Shown: positions 34,093-46,025 of the stretch, in pieces
Layout: every line of letters starts with the position of its first letter
Numbering within the stretch: the stretch's first letter is position 1
Notes under the pieces: generated by a model
What the model was told of the DNA's origin: nothing
Database searches by the model: none
The model's input: the letters and a program-made list of their open reading frames with translations, nothing else
Assembly: GCA_905221605.1 (NCBI GenBank)
Contig: CAJNDS010002177.1
Span: 339,001-403,000 of the forward strand
Length of the DNA stretch: 64,000 bases
Direction of reading: 5' to 3'
Origin: Symbiodinium natans
Taxonomy: Eukaryota; Sar; Dinophyceae; Suessiales; Symbiodiniaceae
Translations under genes and position numbers: made by a program

Positions 34093-34410
34093 TAAGCCCT
34101 AACTCATGTAAAGGGCCCTGAGCTCCGCAGGTCACGGCTGAACCGGCGGTGGTGGGCCGCCACCTGGATCGCTGCTCGCCCCCTTGACTTCTGGGCAGGC
34201 GACCAGGGTTGTTTAGGGTTTAGGGTTTAGGGTTTAGGGTTTTGGGCTTCAGGGGTTCGTGTGCTCGGTCTGAGGTAGGAGGGTGGTTGGATTGCGAGGT
34301 TCACGGTTTTGGGGGTATATTGGGGGCTGTGGGGTTGCATGTGACCCAACAGTCTAAGCAGCAAACAGCCCTAAACCATCTTAACCCCCATGGCTAAACC
34401 TGACTCGCAG

Positions 34411-34500
34411 GACCTAAACCTCGCTCAACCTGATGCGGATGTGGCGAGGGAGGCTCTCAACTGGGCCTACTGCTGCAACTATGGCTTCTTGGTGCCCAAG
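34411..34500 (+). CDS. Candidate exon (AREALNWAYCCNYGFLVPK)
   Basis: After CTCGCAG, phase 0: DLNLAQPDADVAREALNWAY then CCNYGFLVPK. Convincing globular composition with aromatic and Cys residues. No family recognised. Confidence 0.5.
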
Positions 34501-34733
34501 TTCAGTTTCAGGATGTATCGGGTTCGGTTTTTTTTCAGGAAAGTTGCCAGAAATCTATTATGAGTACTAGGACACCCTTCTCAAACCGCATCCGCATGCT
34601 ACCAAGTAGATGAAGCGGCTGTAGGATTCAGGGTTGCAGGGCCGGGAGCAGCCAAGCATCCAGCCGACTCAGAGCTGCACCTCTGATGTTTACCGTTAAG
34701 TCTGTTTTGGGGTTGGGGAGTAAAGGGTTTATA

Positions 34734-34837
34734 AGGGGTGTTTACGAAAAAAGTGGACCCCTAAAATAGACCCCAAGTAGTAGGATTCCCTCATAGTAAG
34801 GAGCCCAACAAGGCACCCTGATTTCGGAAACCACCAT
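34734..34837. mobile_element. MITE family 2, copy 4 (inverted)
   Basis: Reverse orientation: left AGGGGTGTTTACGAAAA, right GATTTCGGAAACCACCA, TA on both flanks; interior GTAGTAGGATTCCCTCATAG is the complement of the other copies. Confidence 0.65.
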
Positions 34838-34954
34838 ATAGGGTTTAGCGCGTACGGAAGTATCCCTATCATAACTGAGTATAAGGGGGAACAAATCCCA
34901 AAGTAAAGGGTTCATATAGGGTTGAGGGTGTAGGGATAGCCCAGGTGAGGGTCT

Positions 34955-35043
34955 GGCTGCATGCGCCCTCCGCGCTCGCGGGGAAGTGTTTGCCGGGGCG
35001 AGCGTGGCGCTGCAGAACCCGGGCTTGCAGCGGAGGGCGGGGT
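34955..35043 (+). CDS. Candidate exon (GEVFAGASVALQNPGLQRR)
   Basis: Frame AACALRARGEVFAGASVALQ then NPGLQRRAGC. Follows the 34411 exon with a MITE in between. Boundaries tentative. Confidence 0.4.
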
Positions 35044-35172
35044 GCAGTGGGATGGCAATAAGATTGATGGTAGTAAGATTAGGAAGTACTAAACACCTTA
35101 CAGCAATATTGCAAGTAGGAGTAATGCCTAAAAAGCATGGACCCAGTTGGAAAAACAACCGGCACATAGATA

Positions 35173-35286
35173 TGGGGGGTGGTTACGATATTATGGGTAC
35201 CTTTTTGGAGTCGAGTCCTTAGTCTAACGGCATCCTACTATTTTGGGGTTTACTTTAGGGGTCCCCTATTGTTCGCAAACCCCCAT
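35173..35286. mobile_element. MITE family 2, copy 5
   Basis: Left TGGGGGGTGGTTACGATA, right GTTCGCAAACCCCCATA, interior GCATCCTACTATTTTGGGG. Sits 0.4 kb from copy 4 in the opposite orientation. Confidence 0.65.
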
Positions 35287-36030
35287 ATGCGAATTGCAAG
35301 CTTACCCCAAGGCCTTGTTGAAGTCACGGAATCACGGTCCACGGTATGGGGGCATTTTCTCTAAACAATGGTCCGTTTGGGCACTGTAGCTGAAAAAGGC
35401 CCGGTATGATTCGGAAATCCAGGATGGACCATCTTTTGGCCAACTGCCCATGTTGTATGACACAACCACATCATCCTTGCATGCGGCTGAGGATGGGTCC
35501 CATGCAGCCAGGACCGTCCCGACACCCTCTGAAAAATATCATCTAATGGATTGCGCTCTCTCTCTCTCTCTCTCTCTCTCCCTCCCTCCTTCCCTTTCCC
35601 TCTCACTTCTTAGGGTTAAGGCTTACGGGTTTAATTATGGCGTTTTAGGAGTCTGAGTTTAGAGTTTTCGGACTTGAGGAGGGTTTAGGTTCTATGATTT
35701 CGGGCTTCAGGGCCAAAGGCCCTTGGCAGCCTTGGACTCAGGCTGTTTTTATATTAAGCAGAGAGGTTGTATTGATTCATCCATACGTTTCTGGGTTTCC
35801 TTTCCCTGACAACACCTTTCTTCGGTCAATCCGAGCCATGATGTTGCCCTTAAGCCAGGGTAGAAGTCTCACAAGAATGGCAAAGAACTAAAGTTTATGT
35901 GCCTTGAACCCCATATTCCCACAGCAGCCTCCAAACATCTCCAAGCCCTAGCCGCAAAGCCCGGAGCATTGAAACCCTCAACAGAGCCACATTAAATCCC
36001 ACGACTTGGAGAAGTCGATCGTGTGCAGGT

Positions 36031-36330
36031 GCCCTGTCGCCGCTGTCCGTGGCTTTAGTTGCGCTGGGGGCGAACGGTGGGCGTGCCGAGGATGGGTCTG
36101 CCGCGCGAAGTCCTCCTGATAGGTCGTACTTCGGCCACTATGGGATCAGGATTGGATCAGGGATCGCAGAGCTGACTTGTTTCCGCTGTCTCAGCAGCCT
36201 GATTGACGATGCCATTGCGTCAAAGTGCCTCAATGCCTGGTCCCGGGCCGCTCTATTGTTCCTTGTCGCACTCTTTAGCCGAGTTTCAAAGCCAAGCCCG
36301 GACGTCTCAGCGATTCGGATCCCGATAATT
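36031..36330 (+). CDS. Candidate exon (SYFGHYGIRIGSGIAELT)
   Basis: After GTGCAG the frame stays open for 130 codons: LSPLSVALVALGANGGRAED, then DRSYFGHYGIRIGSGIAELT and CFRCLSSLIDDAIASKCL. GC-rich and free of simple repeats. Product not recognised; the right boundary is a guess. Confidence 0.35.
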
Positions 36331-39300
36331 GGCCCCAGGACGTTGAGAGCGTGGACTGGGTGGCTGGCGCCCGTGCAGACGTGGCTTTGCCATGCATGTT
36401 CGAAATTGGCGTTCCCCTTGTAACCCCACGTTTTTTTTTTTTTTTTTTTTTTTGGGGGGGGGGTTCGTTCATAAATCAGCATACAGCGTTTAGCCTCAAC
36501 CCGAAACCCTAAACCCCATCCTTCCTAAGCCCTAAGCCCTCTCCGTAGGATGAATGGAGGTTGCCGAGCTCTGCCGCTGGGACGAAGCACTTCTGCAGTC
36601 CCTGGCACCTGGCAAGGCACGAAGGAAAAGGCTTCGGGTTTAGGGCTTCAGGGCTGTGGGTTTGGTCAGGCAGACTAGAATGGCTGGAGACCAGAGGTTC
36701 CGACAGCTTGCCAGTCTCCAGACTGTTGATGGACGAAATCCTGCATCACTTTTATTATTTCAGGTCATCCCGTCCAAACCCTGAATCTTAACATTGCCGT
36801 CCTTGCAATGCGTTGAATGGGCATGTGTGTGAATGACCGGAATCCTGCATCATGCATAATAGGCGCACGCAACACTGAGATTCGAGGGGCGCGGGGAGCT
36901 CGATTACCAACCGATAAAGCTGTGGCAGATTTTGTAGGGGAACACGCACTTGAGACCCCCCAACAACAATCAGCTCTCTTGACAAACCCCGCAGACCTAA
37001 GCAACCCATGCGAGGTTTTTCGAGTGCTCTGAGTGGGTGGGCAGCTTGTGGGATCAGGCCCTCGGTGCTCCTGAAGCGTGGTAGGGCTTGAAGGGTCGTT
37101 CTTTTCTCCTAACTTTGGGTGGGATTTTCCCCGCCCTGGTCACCCTGGTCCAAGCAAGCAGCTCTTACTCAGCCAGCCTGCCACCTGAAGCTCGCTAATC
37201 GACCTCGCACCCGGCTGGTATGGATCGAGGTCCGCACAGTGGCTACCATAGTCATACTGCAAGCGACCATGATGGTAATGATTATGCCAGTAAGGATGAT
37301 CGCATGCACAGACCAAGGGCCAATGAGGGCCGGTGCAGAACGTGTGGGACCATGCTCGTCTGCCAGCCTGGAATATTGCAAACCCTCATGAATAAAAGCC
37401 ATAGCAAGATGATATCAAAACATAACCAATTGTTATCGGTATTTCGGGCAAGCTTCGACGCTAGAGCCCTCAACTCGACACCTCACTGGGTTTCTGCTTT
37501 GCCTCGGAGGTGACGAGCTCCGGCACACGGGTGGAGGCAAGACTCGGCTTAGGGTTTTGGTTTAGGGTTTAGGGTTTAGAGTTTAGGGTTTAGAGGTTAT
37601 ATAGGGCTTATAGGGTTTAAAGACAAGGGCTTGTGTCAGTGATGGCCGGAGGCGATGCATTTTGGGGTTCTATTCCATGTTCCGCCTCCATGTGGAGTGT
37701 ACATGTAGCACACGTTGGTAGAAGGTCAGCCAACCCACCCCTGGCGTGCTACAGCACTGGCATGTACCTCTATCAAGTCCTGCCTCGATTATTTGATCCC
37801 CTGACGGCGTCTTCACGCAGCTACGTAGTGGAGTTCTCGCTTCAGCAGGTCTATGGCTTGATTTCGAGATGGAGCTTTATTGTCACTAGCTGCTTGAGCA
37901 CTCGAGCCTAGGATGGTATGAACTATGAACCTCATCTCTGAACTAAACCCCTGAACATCTCAAAACCCTAAACCCCTCAACCTCGATCAGGGCTGACCTT
38001 CAGCTCAGCCTCGACGAGCTCTGAGATGATCCCCTGCGGCTTTGTTCTCCTGTCCAGAGTAGTCTTTGAGATGCCCCGAGGGTTGAGGGGTTTAGGGTCT
38101 AGGGGCCAGGGGTTTTCAGTTTAGGGTTCAGGGGTTTAGGGGCCAGGGATGTTGAGGTTTATGTGATCTAGAGTTTAAGGTTGAGGGCTTTTGAGGTTGA
38201 GGGCTTGAGGGGGAATTCGTCTTGAAGTTTACATCAGTCAGTGGTGTCAATGCACGAAGATGTTCACGGCAGTGATGCCAAGAAGCTGCTAGGGACATGT
38301 GGCAAAGCCACGTACCCTGAGCCCCCAAAGCTAGCAGCCGCAATCGTTTGACAGATGCACGGAAAAAGTCACCTCATGCAAGTTTGAAGAGACGGGCCGA
38401 CAAACACCCAAAAACCTTGCACCCGAAACCCCTACAGTAGAAATTTTATTTAAAACCCTAGTTACTCAGCAGGACCTGTCGCGGGGCCTGTGTATGTATC
38501 TAGCACGTTTGTAGTCGAAATCAGGCTGTCGAAAAGCGCAGGCGCCTAATGGCAGGACGCTCCCCGAAAACCTTTAAACTGAAACCTTAAACCCTTAAAA
38601 ACACCTGAAACCCATACTTAAACTACAACCCTGGAAAAAAAGAAAACCTTAAAACCCTAAACCCGACAACTCTTTTTGAAATTGAAAGCCCCGGAACCCC
38701 AAATTCAAAAAAAAAAAAAAAGCGCTGTTTCCCCCCCCCATGGCTCGCAACGCCTCCCTCCAAGGCCACCAGGAGCGCACTGCCGCGGCCGGGGGGCCAG
38801 GGGTTCTTGTTGGGCTTTAGGGTTTAGGGTTCAGGGTTTAGGGTTTAGGGTTCCCCTACTTACTACCCCCGCCTAATTATACTACTGTATCCCCCCCCTA
38901 GGTTCACCCATAATTGAGGCTCTTTCGGGTGTAGTAGGAAAAATCATATTTGTTGTCTTGGGCGTATGGGGCTGATAGGGCTGAGAATATCGGCCGAAGA
39001 TCAACTTTCAGGGTGTATGGGTTCCAGGGGTTGACATACTCTAGGGAGGATAGAATAGTTTTTGCAGTGTTTAGGGGGTTTAGGGACTTTCGGGGGGGGT
39101 TTCGGGGCTCAGGAATGAGGGATTCCTTTTTTGGGGGGGAGGGGGGTGGGGGGTTGAGTGCGGGTGTTGCGGTGCTTTTGGGCCTAGTAGGGACTTTTGG
39201 GAGCTTGAGGTGCAGGGTTGTAGAGGGCCATCGGGCCTCGGGAAAGTGGGTTTCGAGCTTCCAGGTTCTGGGTTTATAAGTTTTACGCCCTTTTTGGTTT

Positions 39301-39607
39301 AGGGTTTAGGGTTTGGGGTTTGGGGTTTAGGTTTTGGTAGGCGTGCTTCAGTGCGAGGTCATCTACGCTTCATGGGGGGTGTGCGTAGTCCCAAAACCCG
39401 GGGCCCTTCCATCTCAAGCTGCCCTCAGCCCAACTGCTTGTTTGTTTTGACTTGAACCCCTTACCCCTTCAACCCTTGTTTATAGTTCTGTACCGCCACC
39501 TTAAAATGCCTTAAAACACTGAATCACGCTTCTCGGAACCGTTTCCACCCGGAAGCCCGAACTCAATGGGCGATTTGATTCTGTAGGGATCCCTCAGGTA
39601 ACTACCT

Positions 39608-40213
39608 GGATCACGGGTCCTAGATTGCCGTGGTGTTTGGGTGTGCGAAAACGTACGTTTTACCTGGGTTTCTGGAGGATTCCTAAAACAGGAGGCCAAA
39701 AAAACAGTAAAAAAAACTACTTCGATGTTTACTGAATTGGGGGCTTTTGTGTTAAATGAGATCGTACTTCAGCCAAAGGCATGGACACTTGTGACGGCTT
39801 TTCTTCTTCCACATCCTTGCGCAGTGTGTTGTACAACGAGGCGAAAACGTGGAAAATACCAGTGTTTTGGGCATCGTCGCAATTGGCATGGGCGCTTGTG
39901 ACAACGTGTCCTGCTCCGCATTGTTGCGCGGTATGTCGTACAACGAGGCAAAAACGCGGTAAATACCAGTGTTTTGGGCATCGCCGAAATTGGCATGTGA
40001 CAACGTGTCTTGTTCCACAAACTTGCGCAGTGTGTTGTACAAAGAGGCGAAAACGCGGTAAATACCAGAGTGTTGTGCATGGAAGCAATATATGAACGAC
40101 GTTCTTATCCCCCTCCCCCCCACCCCCGCCCCCCCCCACCCCCCGACCCCCGAAACAGGCCATAGATTGCCGAAAATGCCGAAAACCTCACGGCAATCTA
40201 GGACCCGTGGTCC
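39608..40213. mobile_element. 606 bp non-autonomous DNA transposon with TIRs
   Basis: Left end GGATCACGGGTCCTAGATTG(CCGTG) matches the reverse complement of the right end with one mismatch over 25 bp. The octamer AACTACCT lies directly outside both ends (39600-39607 and 40214-40221), a perfect 8 bp target duplication. No transposase frame. The interior has a threefold tandem repeat and a C-rich stretch. The 8 bp duplication fits hAT-like or P-like superfamilies, but the terminal bases are not decisive. Confidence 0.85.
39785..40085. repeat. Threefold tandem repeat inside the 606 bp element
   Basis: Units of about 99-107 bp; the motif ACAACGAGGCGAAAACG recurs near 39833, 39940 and 40039 with few changes, each followed by AAATACCAGTGTTTTGGGCA or a variant. 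Probably arose by tandem duplication within the transposon. Confidence 0.85.
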
Positions 40214-40450
40214 AACTACCTACATGGCGCCAGTAGGCTAAGACCCAAGTCAACGCAACAAGAGCCTTTAGAACCTAGAAGACAACTCAACAGCAAAATG
40301 CTAGTACGAGGTTAAATCAAGCAGCCCTTAAGGTCCTCGATACACCCAGCACCCCTGAACTCTAAACCCCCTGCAGCTTACAACTCCCATGCCTAACCCT
40401 AAATGCGAAACCCGAACCCGACCGAAGTCTATCAGCCCCCCAAAACTCAA

Positions 40451-40517
40451 GAGCAGTGAAGATGCCCTGAGAGGCCCAGGCACGACGCGAACCTCGTCGG
40501 CTCATTCTGGCGATAGT
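40451..40517 (+). CDS. Candidate exon (SSEDALRGPGTTRTSSAHSG)
   Basis: After TCAAG the frame SSEDALRGPGTTRTSSAHSG runs into TTTAGGG-like DNA (TTCAGGGTTCAGGG). Preceded by CCCTAAA-like DNA. Confidence 0.4.
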
Positions 40518-40904
40518 TCAGGGTTCAGGGTTTACGGTTCAGGACTCAGGGCTCTGGGTTTCAGGGTGTTCGGGTTCGGGTTTTAGGCTTCATGTGTTTA
40601 GGCTTCAAGCTTGCATCACCCCAGTTTTGAAACCCCGCACTTCACCTGATTGCCATCGACAGCCCGTAAACCAGAATCCCGAGCCGGCTGTTTGAAAACG
40701 TCGTCTGTACTTGGGTGAAAAGACATGACACCAGAGCCCATGTGCTTCTTAGATCTTGGACTTGCAGGTGTCCTCCATGTTGACAAAACCAGGACAATCG
40801 GCATTCTTGGTGTTCCCTAAACCTTATAAAGCCTAAAAGCCCTAGAAACCCTATAATTAGACCCTGTAAACCCTACAACCCCTATAACCCCTATCAACCC
40901 TATA

Positions 40905-40975
40905 AACCCAAACCCTAAACCCTAAACCCTAAACCCTAAACCCTAAACCCTAAACCCTAAACCCTCTAAACCCTT
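40905..40975. repeat. Heptamer array (CCCTAAA)n
   Basis: Nine units, preceded by ACCCTATAA variants. Confidence 0.95.
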
Positions 40976-40999
40976 TGTTGGGAATGCGTTGGCCCTCAG

Positions 41000-41053
41000 G
41001 CCGCAGCATCTCAGGAGGAAGCGTTCGAGCGAACGAAGCGGGAGCCGCGCCCC
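41000..41053 (+). CDS. Candidate coiled-coil exon
   Basis: Frame AAASQEEAFERTKREPRP after CCTCAG. A CCCTAAA array (40909-40975) precedes and TTTAGGG repeats follow at 41125. Confidence 0.4.
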
Positions 41054-41643
41054 TAGCCGACGAGTTCCGGGGAAAGAAAGCGGCGGTACAATAAACCTAC
41101 CGGCGCTTTTGGTAAGGAAGTAGGGTTTAGGGTTTAGGGTTTAGGGTTTCGGAATTTTGGACTGAGGTACCCTACATAATCCCTTCAAGGGTAGAAAGGT
41201 ACCTAAGTCCCTCGCCATCTTGAAAGAAGGTGCCTCACGCCCTGGGGGACACGGCTTCTTGTATGTTGGGTTTTTTTCCCAGGATCAAGTTTCAAGCCAA
41301 CAGCGCGGCCTGCAGTAGTTCTCTGCAGAATGCAAAACTCACAGAAATCGGGGGGGCGGGGGGGCCGGGGAAAGCAAAACAAAGCCGCCAACAAGAACAA
41401 TCCGACTGCCAAAGAAAGCCTGCTCCCTAAGCCTGAAGCCTCTAAACCCAATTTCCCTGTACCTCGACCTCACTCTCCATGCCTTCATCCTGCTGCCAGC
41501 TCTTACACCTTCAAAAGCCCCAACTCCTAAACCCTTAAACCCTATAAAGCCACACACCCTCGCACTCTCCCAGAAACCCTTGAACTTAAACCCTAAACCC
41601 TAAACCCTAAACCCTAAACCGCGAACTCCGAGTCGCCCCTCAG

Positions 41644-41731
41644 GCTGGTCGACGCGGAGGAGGAGCTAAAGGAGCGCAGGCCCCAGTCTCCGTCTGTGGG
41701 CTGGTTCTGGGAAGCGGGGGACTTAGGCACC
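41644..41731 (+). CDS. Candidate coiled-coil exon
   Basis: After CCTCAG: RLVDAEEELKERRPQSPSVG then WFWEAGDLGT. Preceded by a CCCTAAA array (41588-41619). Confidence 0.45.
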
Positions 41732-42077
41732 TTTACCAGGATGGGCTATTATACCCGATAATCCCTTAAAAAGGCCCTTTATAGGGTTCATTGAGGGGAT
41801 GTTAGAGCTTAGTAGCGCATCCTGGTATATCCCCCGACATAGTCCCTTTTCCCCTTTTTCTAACAGTCCTTAGTAGGGATTTTGGTCCCGTATTTTCGTA
41901 AACCCCCCAGATATTCCCTTAAAAAGGGGGTATGTAGGGCCATTCCCTCGTGCGTTACTAAGAACCCATAGGGTTGGGGCTCTTTCGGGGTCTCAGTCTT
42001 GCGAATTTGGGTGCAAGTCTCTATTCGTGGTTGCTCTACAGGGGGGGTTTCCATTTTTGGGCTTTGAGTGTACGTGG

Positions 42078-42232
42078 TGCTAACCCTAGACCCTAGGCCC
42101 TAGACCCTAGACCCTAAACCCTATAACCTATAACCCTAAACCCTATAACCCTAAACCCTAAACCCTAAACCCTAAACCCTAAACCCTAAACCCTAAACCC
42201 TCCCCCTAAACCCTAAACCCTAAACCCTACAG
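42078..42232. repeat. C-strand heptamer array with variants
   Basis: CCCTAGA, CCCTATAA and CCCTAAA units; the last 90 bp are near-perfect. Confidence 0.95.
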
Positions 42233-42251
42233 AAGAATTGTGACGGTAACC

Positions 42252-42338
42252 TTGACCGGGAAAGCGGCACTGAGGCTGCGCGAGGCCTCAGCGCAGCTCC
42301 GACAGGACCTGAAAGATTCGGCTTTGGGCCCGAAGAAT
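42252..42338 (+). CDS. Candidate coiled-coil exon
   Basis: Frame GKAALRLREASAQLRQDLKD then SALGPKN, stop. Directly follows a long CCCTAAA array. Strong heptad-like helix. Confidence 0.45.
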
Positions 42339-42594
42339 TGAACCTCCCCCTAAACCCTAAAACTCCAAACCCTGTAAACCCCTAAACCTTATGGCGCCGA
42401 AAGCGTGCTATATGCCGTATAAAGCCTAGAGCCTTCCTAAGCCAGTCGGCAACCCCCGTAACCCGTGGCCTTGCGAAGGCACCCTCGAGCCCCTGGTTCC
42501 GCACAGCTTGTTCGTTGTTTTTATTTTTAGTTTTTTTGCCGGGGGAGCAGGGTTTAGGGTTTACGGTCTAGTGTGTTTAGGATACTGAGGTCCC

Positions 42595-43221
42595 ATGCAG
42601 ATTTCGCAAGAGCCTTGTCTTGGCATTGAGGTTACAGGTCTTGGGGACACAGGGCGACACCAATTGGTCGCTTCTGGTGGCGCATGCTTCCCCAGCCCTC
42701 ATTGTCATGTTGTATGCTACCCAAACGCCACAGAAGCCTCCGATCCCGAAAGTGCCGCATACAATGCAGAGGAGTCCTTGGCGGAGTCTGTGGCGAGCAG
42801 GGCACTGACAACGCAGCCAGACCCCAAGTGTCTAAAACGTCGTTCTGAAGGGCTGCTGAGGCTTGTTTCGAGGTTCAGCTCACTGCGACCCGGCCGACGG
42901 AACATGACTACTTCGAAAAGTTGCTGCCGTGTTTTTGTGGTAACGGCTCTTTGGTTGGAAGGAGTTCGGCGCAGGGCCGAACGCTCAAAACAATTCACTG
43001 CGGAAATGCGTGTAAGAGTGTTTAGGGGTGTCGGAATCGGCGCATGCAGTGTGTTCTTGCTAGGGCACAGAAGGTGGATTACCTTGTTCTCTACGATGTT
43101 TGCGTGGGGTAACTACGAGTGTCTGCGCCTTTTCCTTCTGAGCTGCTCTCTGCATATCAGGCTATCCTTGAGCGAGAATCGCATACACGAGCTGCTTCCT
43201 CAGCTGCGATGTGCCTTCTGA
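42595..43221 (+). CDS. Unsupported 208-codon open frame
   Basis: ATG-initiated frame free of low-complexity DNA in a 600 bp stretch without heptamer repeats. Charged C-terminal part (RRAERSKQFTAEMR, SLSENRIHELLPQLRC). No motif recognised. Could be a single-exon gene or chance. Confidence 0.25.
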   Translation: MQISQEPCLGIEVTGLGDTGRHQLVASGGACFPSPHCHVVCYPNATEASDPESAAYNAEESLAESVASRALTTQPDPKCLKRRSEGLLRLVSRFSSLRPGRRNMTTSKSCCRVFVVTALWLEGVRRRAERSKQFTAEMRVRVFRGVGIGACSVFLLGHRRWITLFSTMFAWGNYECLRLFLLSCSLHIRLSLSENRIHELLPQLRCAF

Positions 43222-43403
43222 CAAGTCTCGAGTCGCAAGACACACCCAAGCCTTGCAAGCCATGCCTATACACCACTGACAGCTTTTCCCGGTGAAACCC
43301 CACACCGTTTAAACTTCAACCCCCCAACCTTACAACCAAGAAAACCCTAATTCCTAAACCCTAAACCCTAAATGCCCTAAATATGATTGGCTCGGGGCGG
43401 CAG

Positions 43404-43497
43404 TCCAGCCCAGGCTCTGCCGCGAGCTCGTTAAGGCGGAAACCGCCATCGACAGCCTGCAAGAAGGCAGCTACGGGACGAGACCCTACCTAGATTT
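43404..43497 (+). CDS. Candidate coiled-coil exon between opposed arrays
   Basis: Frame PRLCRELVKAETAIDSLQEG then SYGTRPYLD. CCCTAAA repeats end before it, and an eight-unit TTTAGGG array begins right after. Confidence 0.45.
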
Positions 43498-43556
43498 TGG
43501 GTTTAGGGTTTAGGGTTTAGGGTTTAGGGTTTAGGGTTTAGGGTTTAGGGTTTAGG
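43498..43556. repeat. Heptamer array (TTTAGGG)n
   Basis: Eight perfect units following a coiled-coil island. Confidence 0.95.
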
Positions 43557-44029
43557 GCACAACAGTAGGTGGCCCCAAAGAGGACTTACAGTTAGAGTGG
43601 TCTGAGCACATAAGCCCGAAACCCAGCCTCAAAAACTCTCCAAATGCCACGTTTGCTTTGGTACGAACCTCACACGGGGTATTCAGCGAGAACCCTACAA
43701 CGAAGTAGGCTTGAGGTCCGTAGATGTGCTGAAGGATCTGTGTGGGGTGCAGGGGTTAAGGTTCATCAAAGGGAAAGCGAATAGAAGCATCTTGCAGTCC
43801 ACAATAAAGAATGCTGAGCAGAGTTGCAGCTGCAACTCCTGCGTCCTGAACAGCCCTAGAGATGCTGGTATGGGAGCATTGGGGTGACTGCTCTGTTACC
43901 GAACTGGCAAGATTGCCTGGAGCACAAGAACCTCTTTGAGAAGGGGAACCCTAAATGCCCTAAGTACCCCGGATTCCCCAACTGACCCTGAGGTACCCCT
44001 GGGCCCTAGAAACCCTAAACCCTACAGGG

Positions 44030-44113
44030 GACCCGGAGACCTCAAGATGCGTTTCCGACCCGCAGGGGCCCAGTCATTGGCTGCGCTGAAGGGAGAGGCC
44101 GGACTCCCCCCAG
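44030..44113 (+). CDS. Candidate exon between opposed arrays
   Basis: Frame GDLKMRFRPAGAQSLAALKG then EAGLPP, ending CCCCAG|GGTTTAGGG. CCCTAAACCCTACAG precedes. Confidence 0.4.
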
Positions 44114-44347
44114 GGTTTAGGGTTTAGGGCTGTAGGTTTTTTTGTTATAGTTCCCTCCGTGTTCCCCCCCGAAGTTTAGAGTCTAGTGCTTATAGGGTTG
44201 TCCCCAAGGTTTCAGTAGTGTTCAAGGGCTGAAGGTTTAGGATCTGTGTAGTCGAGGCTTGAGGAGTTTGGAAAGCCGAAACCCTGAACCCGGCTCATGT
44301 TTCTCTCCTGCAATGCCAACAACATGCACATGGACCCCTGAATCAAG

Positions 44348-44446
44348 GTAGGCCCTTGGGACATTTTTATAGTATATTCCTTTATTGGGTTACAGAGGAT
44401 TCCATTTCGGAATATTTGTTTCAGAGGGTTTCAAGGGCCATCCTAG
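44348..44446 (+). mobile_element. Introner-like element, copy 3 (GT...AG, 99 bp)
   Basis: Begins GTAGGCCCTTGGGACAT, ends GTTTCAAGGGCCATCCTAG, with 15-base identity to copy 2 at the left and 19-base identity at the right. Preceded by ATCAAG and followed by GAATTG. The internal part has diverged with small indels. Confidence 0.75.
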
Positions 44447-44536
44447 GAATTGTAGTTCCCTTTTGGGGAGTACTGACTCTTTAGGGTTTTCGGTTTAGGG
44501 TTTAGGGCTTCTGCAGCTGGTGATTCCGAAACCCAG

Positions 44537-44610
44537 CCGAGGCGGAGCAGCACAAGACGGAGATTAAAGCGCTGGAGGCAAACGTTCGCGAGGATCCCAG
44601 CTTGCCGACA
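44537..44610 (+). CDS. Candidate coiled-coil exon
   Basis: After ACCCAG: EAEQHKTEIKALEANVREDP then SLPT, stop at 44611. Classical coiled-coil helix following TTTAGGG-like DNA. Confidence 0.45.
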
Positions 44611-44857
44611 TGAGTGGCATTGAGAAGTGCTGGGATGGTTCACTCAGAGGGGTCACTGGACTAGAAGACTAGAAGATGCCTCGTTGCTAGCTGACTTTCT
44701 TGTGCCCGTGGAAGAAGGGGCAAGGCCAAGTAACTTGACGGGACATGCCGCCTCCAGCCCACAAGAAGGAGTTCTGCAGCCGGCACATGACGAACATCAG
44801 TGGCGGACATCACTGATGCACGTCAGCAGTCCTCTATACCAGGAGCCCGAAAGCCTC

Positions 44858-44936
44858 AAACCCTAAACCCTAAACCCTAAACCCTAAACCCTAAACCCTA
44901 AACCCTAAACCCTAAACCCTAAACCCTATAAACCCT
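44858..44936. repeat. Heptamer array (CCCTAAA)n
   Basis: Ten units, followed by CCCCCAAG variants to about 44980. Confidence 0.95.
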
Positions 44937-45002
44937 AAGCCCTCAAGCCCCCAAGCCCCCAAGCCCCCAAGCCCCCAACCCAGACTTCCCACCGTGTCGA
45001 AG

Positions 45003-45050
45003 GTCAGCTCCAAGGCGAGCAACTTCAGGCCCTGCGAAGCGAAGCCGAGG
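45003..45050 (+). CDS. Candidate coiled-coil exon
   Basis: Frame [16 protein letters not shown] follows the CCCTAAA/CCCCCAAG block. An ATAT microsatellite begins soon after. A related peptide, EALRSAELRGEASADEAEG, is encoded at 45248-45300. Confidence 0.4.
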
Positions 45051-45065
45051 CCCCACATACACATA

Positions 45066-45185
45066 TACAGTATACAGATATATATATATATGTATATAAA
45101 TATATGTATATATATATATGTATATATATATGTATACATATATATGTATACATATCTATAATCACAGATATATGCATACGGATAC
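45066..45185. repeat. AT-rich (TATA)n microsatellite
   Basis: Alternating TA with ATGTATA interruptions, about 120 bp. Similar short runs occur at 816-850 and 62671-62692. Confidence 0.95.
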
Positions 45186-46025
45186 ATGTACAATTTTCTC
45201 TTAAGCATTACATCTTATGGAGAGGAGCAAGTCTTTGTTGTTGCAGAGGCCCTTAGAAGCGCAGAGCTTCGAGGAGAGGCTTCGGCAGATGAGGCAGAGG
45301 GCGCGCGGGGCTGTGGGTTTAGGGTTTAGGGTTTCGGGTTTCGGGCTTCGGGTTTAGGATTCTCGAGTTGAAGCTGCGAGAGATCTTCTAGATTTCACAG
45401 AAGAAGTCAACAAAAATCCTGCTAGGGTTGGGCTCATAGCCTCTAGGGTCTAGGGCTGCTGGTTGTGTTTTTCAATCAGAGCACAGGTAGCTTCACTGTA
45501 AGCCATGACTTGAAGCAAAACTTGCCACTTCTGCATCGGATGGAGGGGTTCCGATGAATGAGGGGCGCGGAACTGTTACTTTGGGACACTGCACAGTCGA
45601 ATGCTGTGAGGTGGGGGCTTTGTTACTAGTATGGGCCAGTGGGCGTGTCAGGGTGCTGGTGTTGCCATGTTCTGCACTGGCGGCCACTTATCCCCTTGCA
45701 GACACCCCAAACCCCAAACTGCGACGATCCTGCAGAGAATCGGTTTATTTTTTGCAGCTAGCAAAGTCGCACAGCGCAAGCGTGCTGAGGCTTCAGGGAG
45801 GGGTTGAGGTGGTATGAGATGATCGAATGCAACCAACCCTAAGCCGGCCCTAAACCTGCAGCCTAGCAGTCCGGCTAATTCCTCAAGCCTACGAGTCTCT
45901 GGAGCTCAGTACCTGCGTTTTTTGGGTCAAAGTTGCCAGGACCTTCCGTCTAAGCTGGGCTTGAGTTTTGCGGAATTCTTTATTCTACATGCGACATCAT
46001 GCTTGATCTTCTCCCGCCTGGCTCG

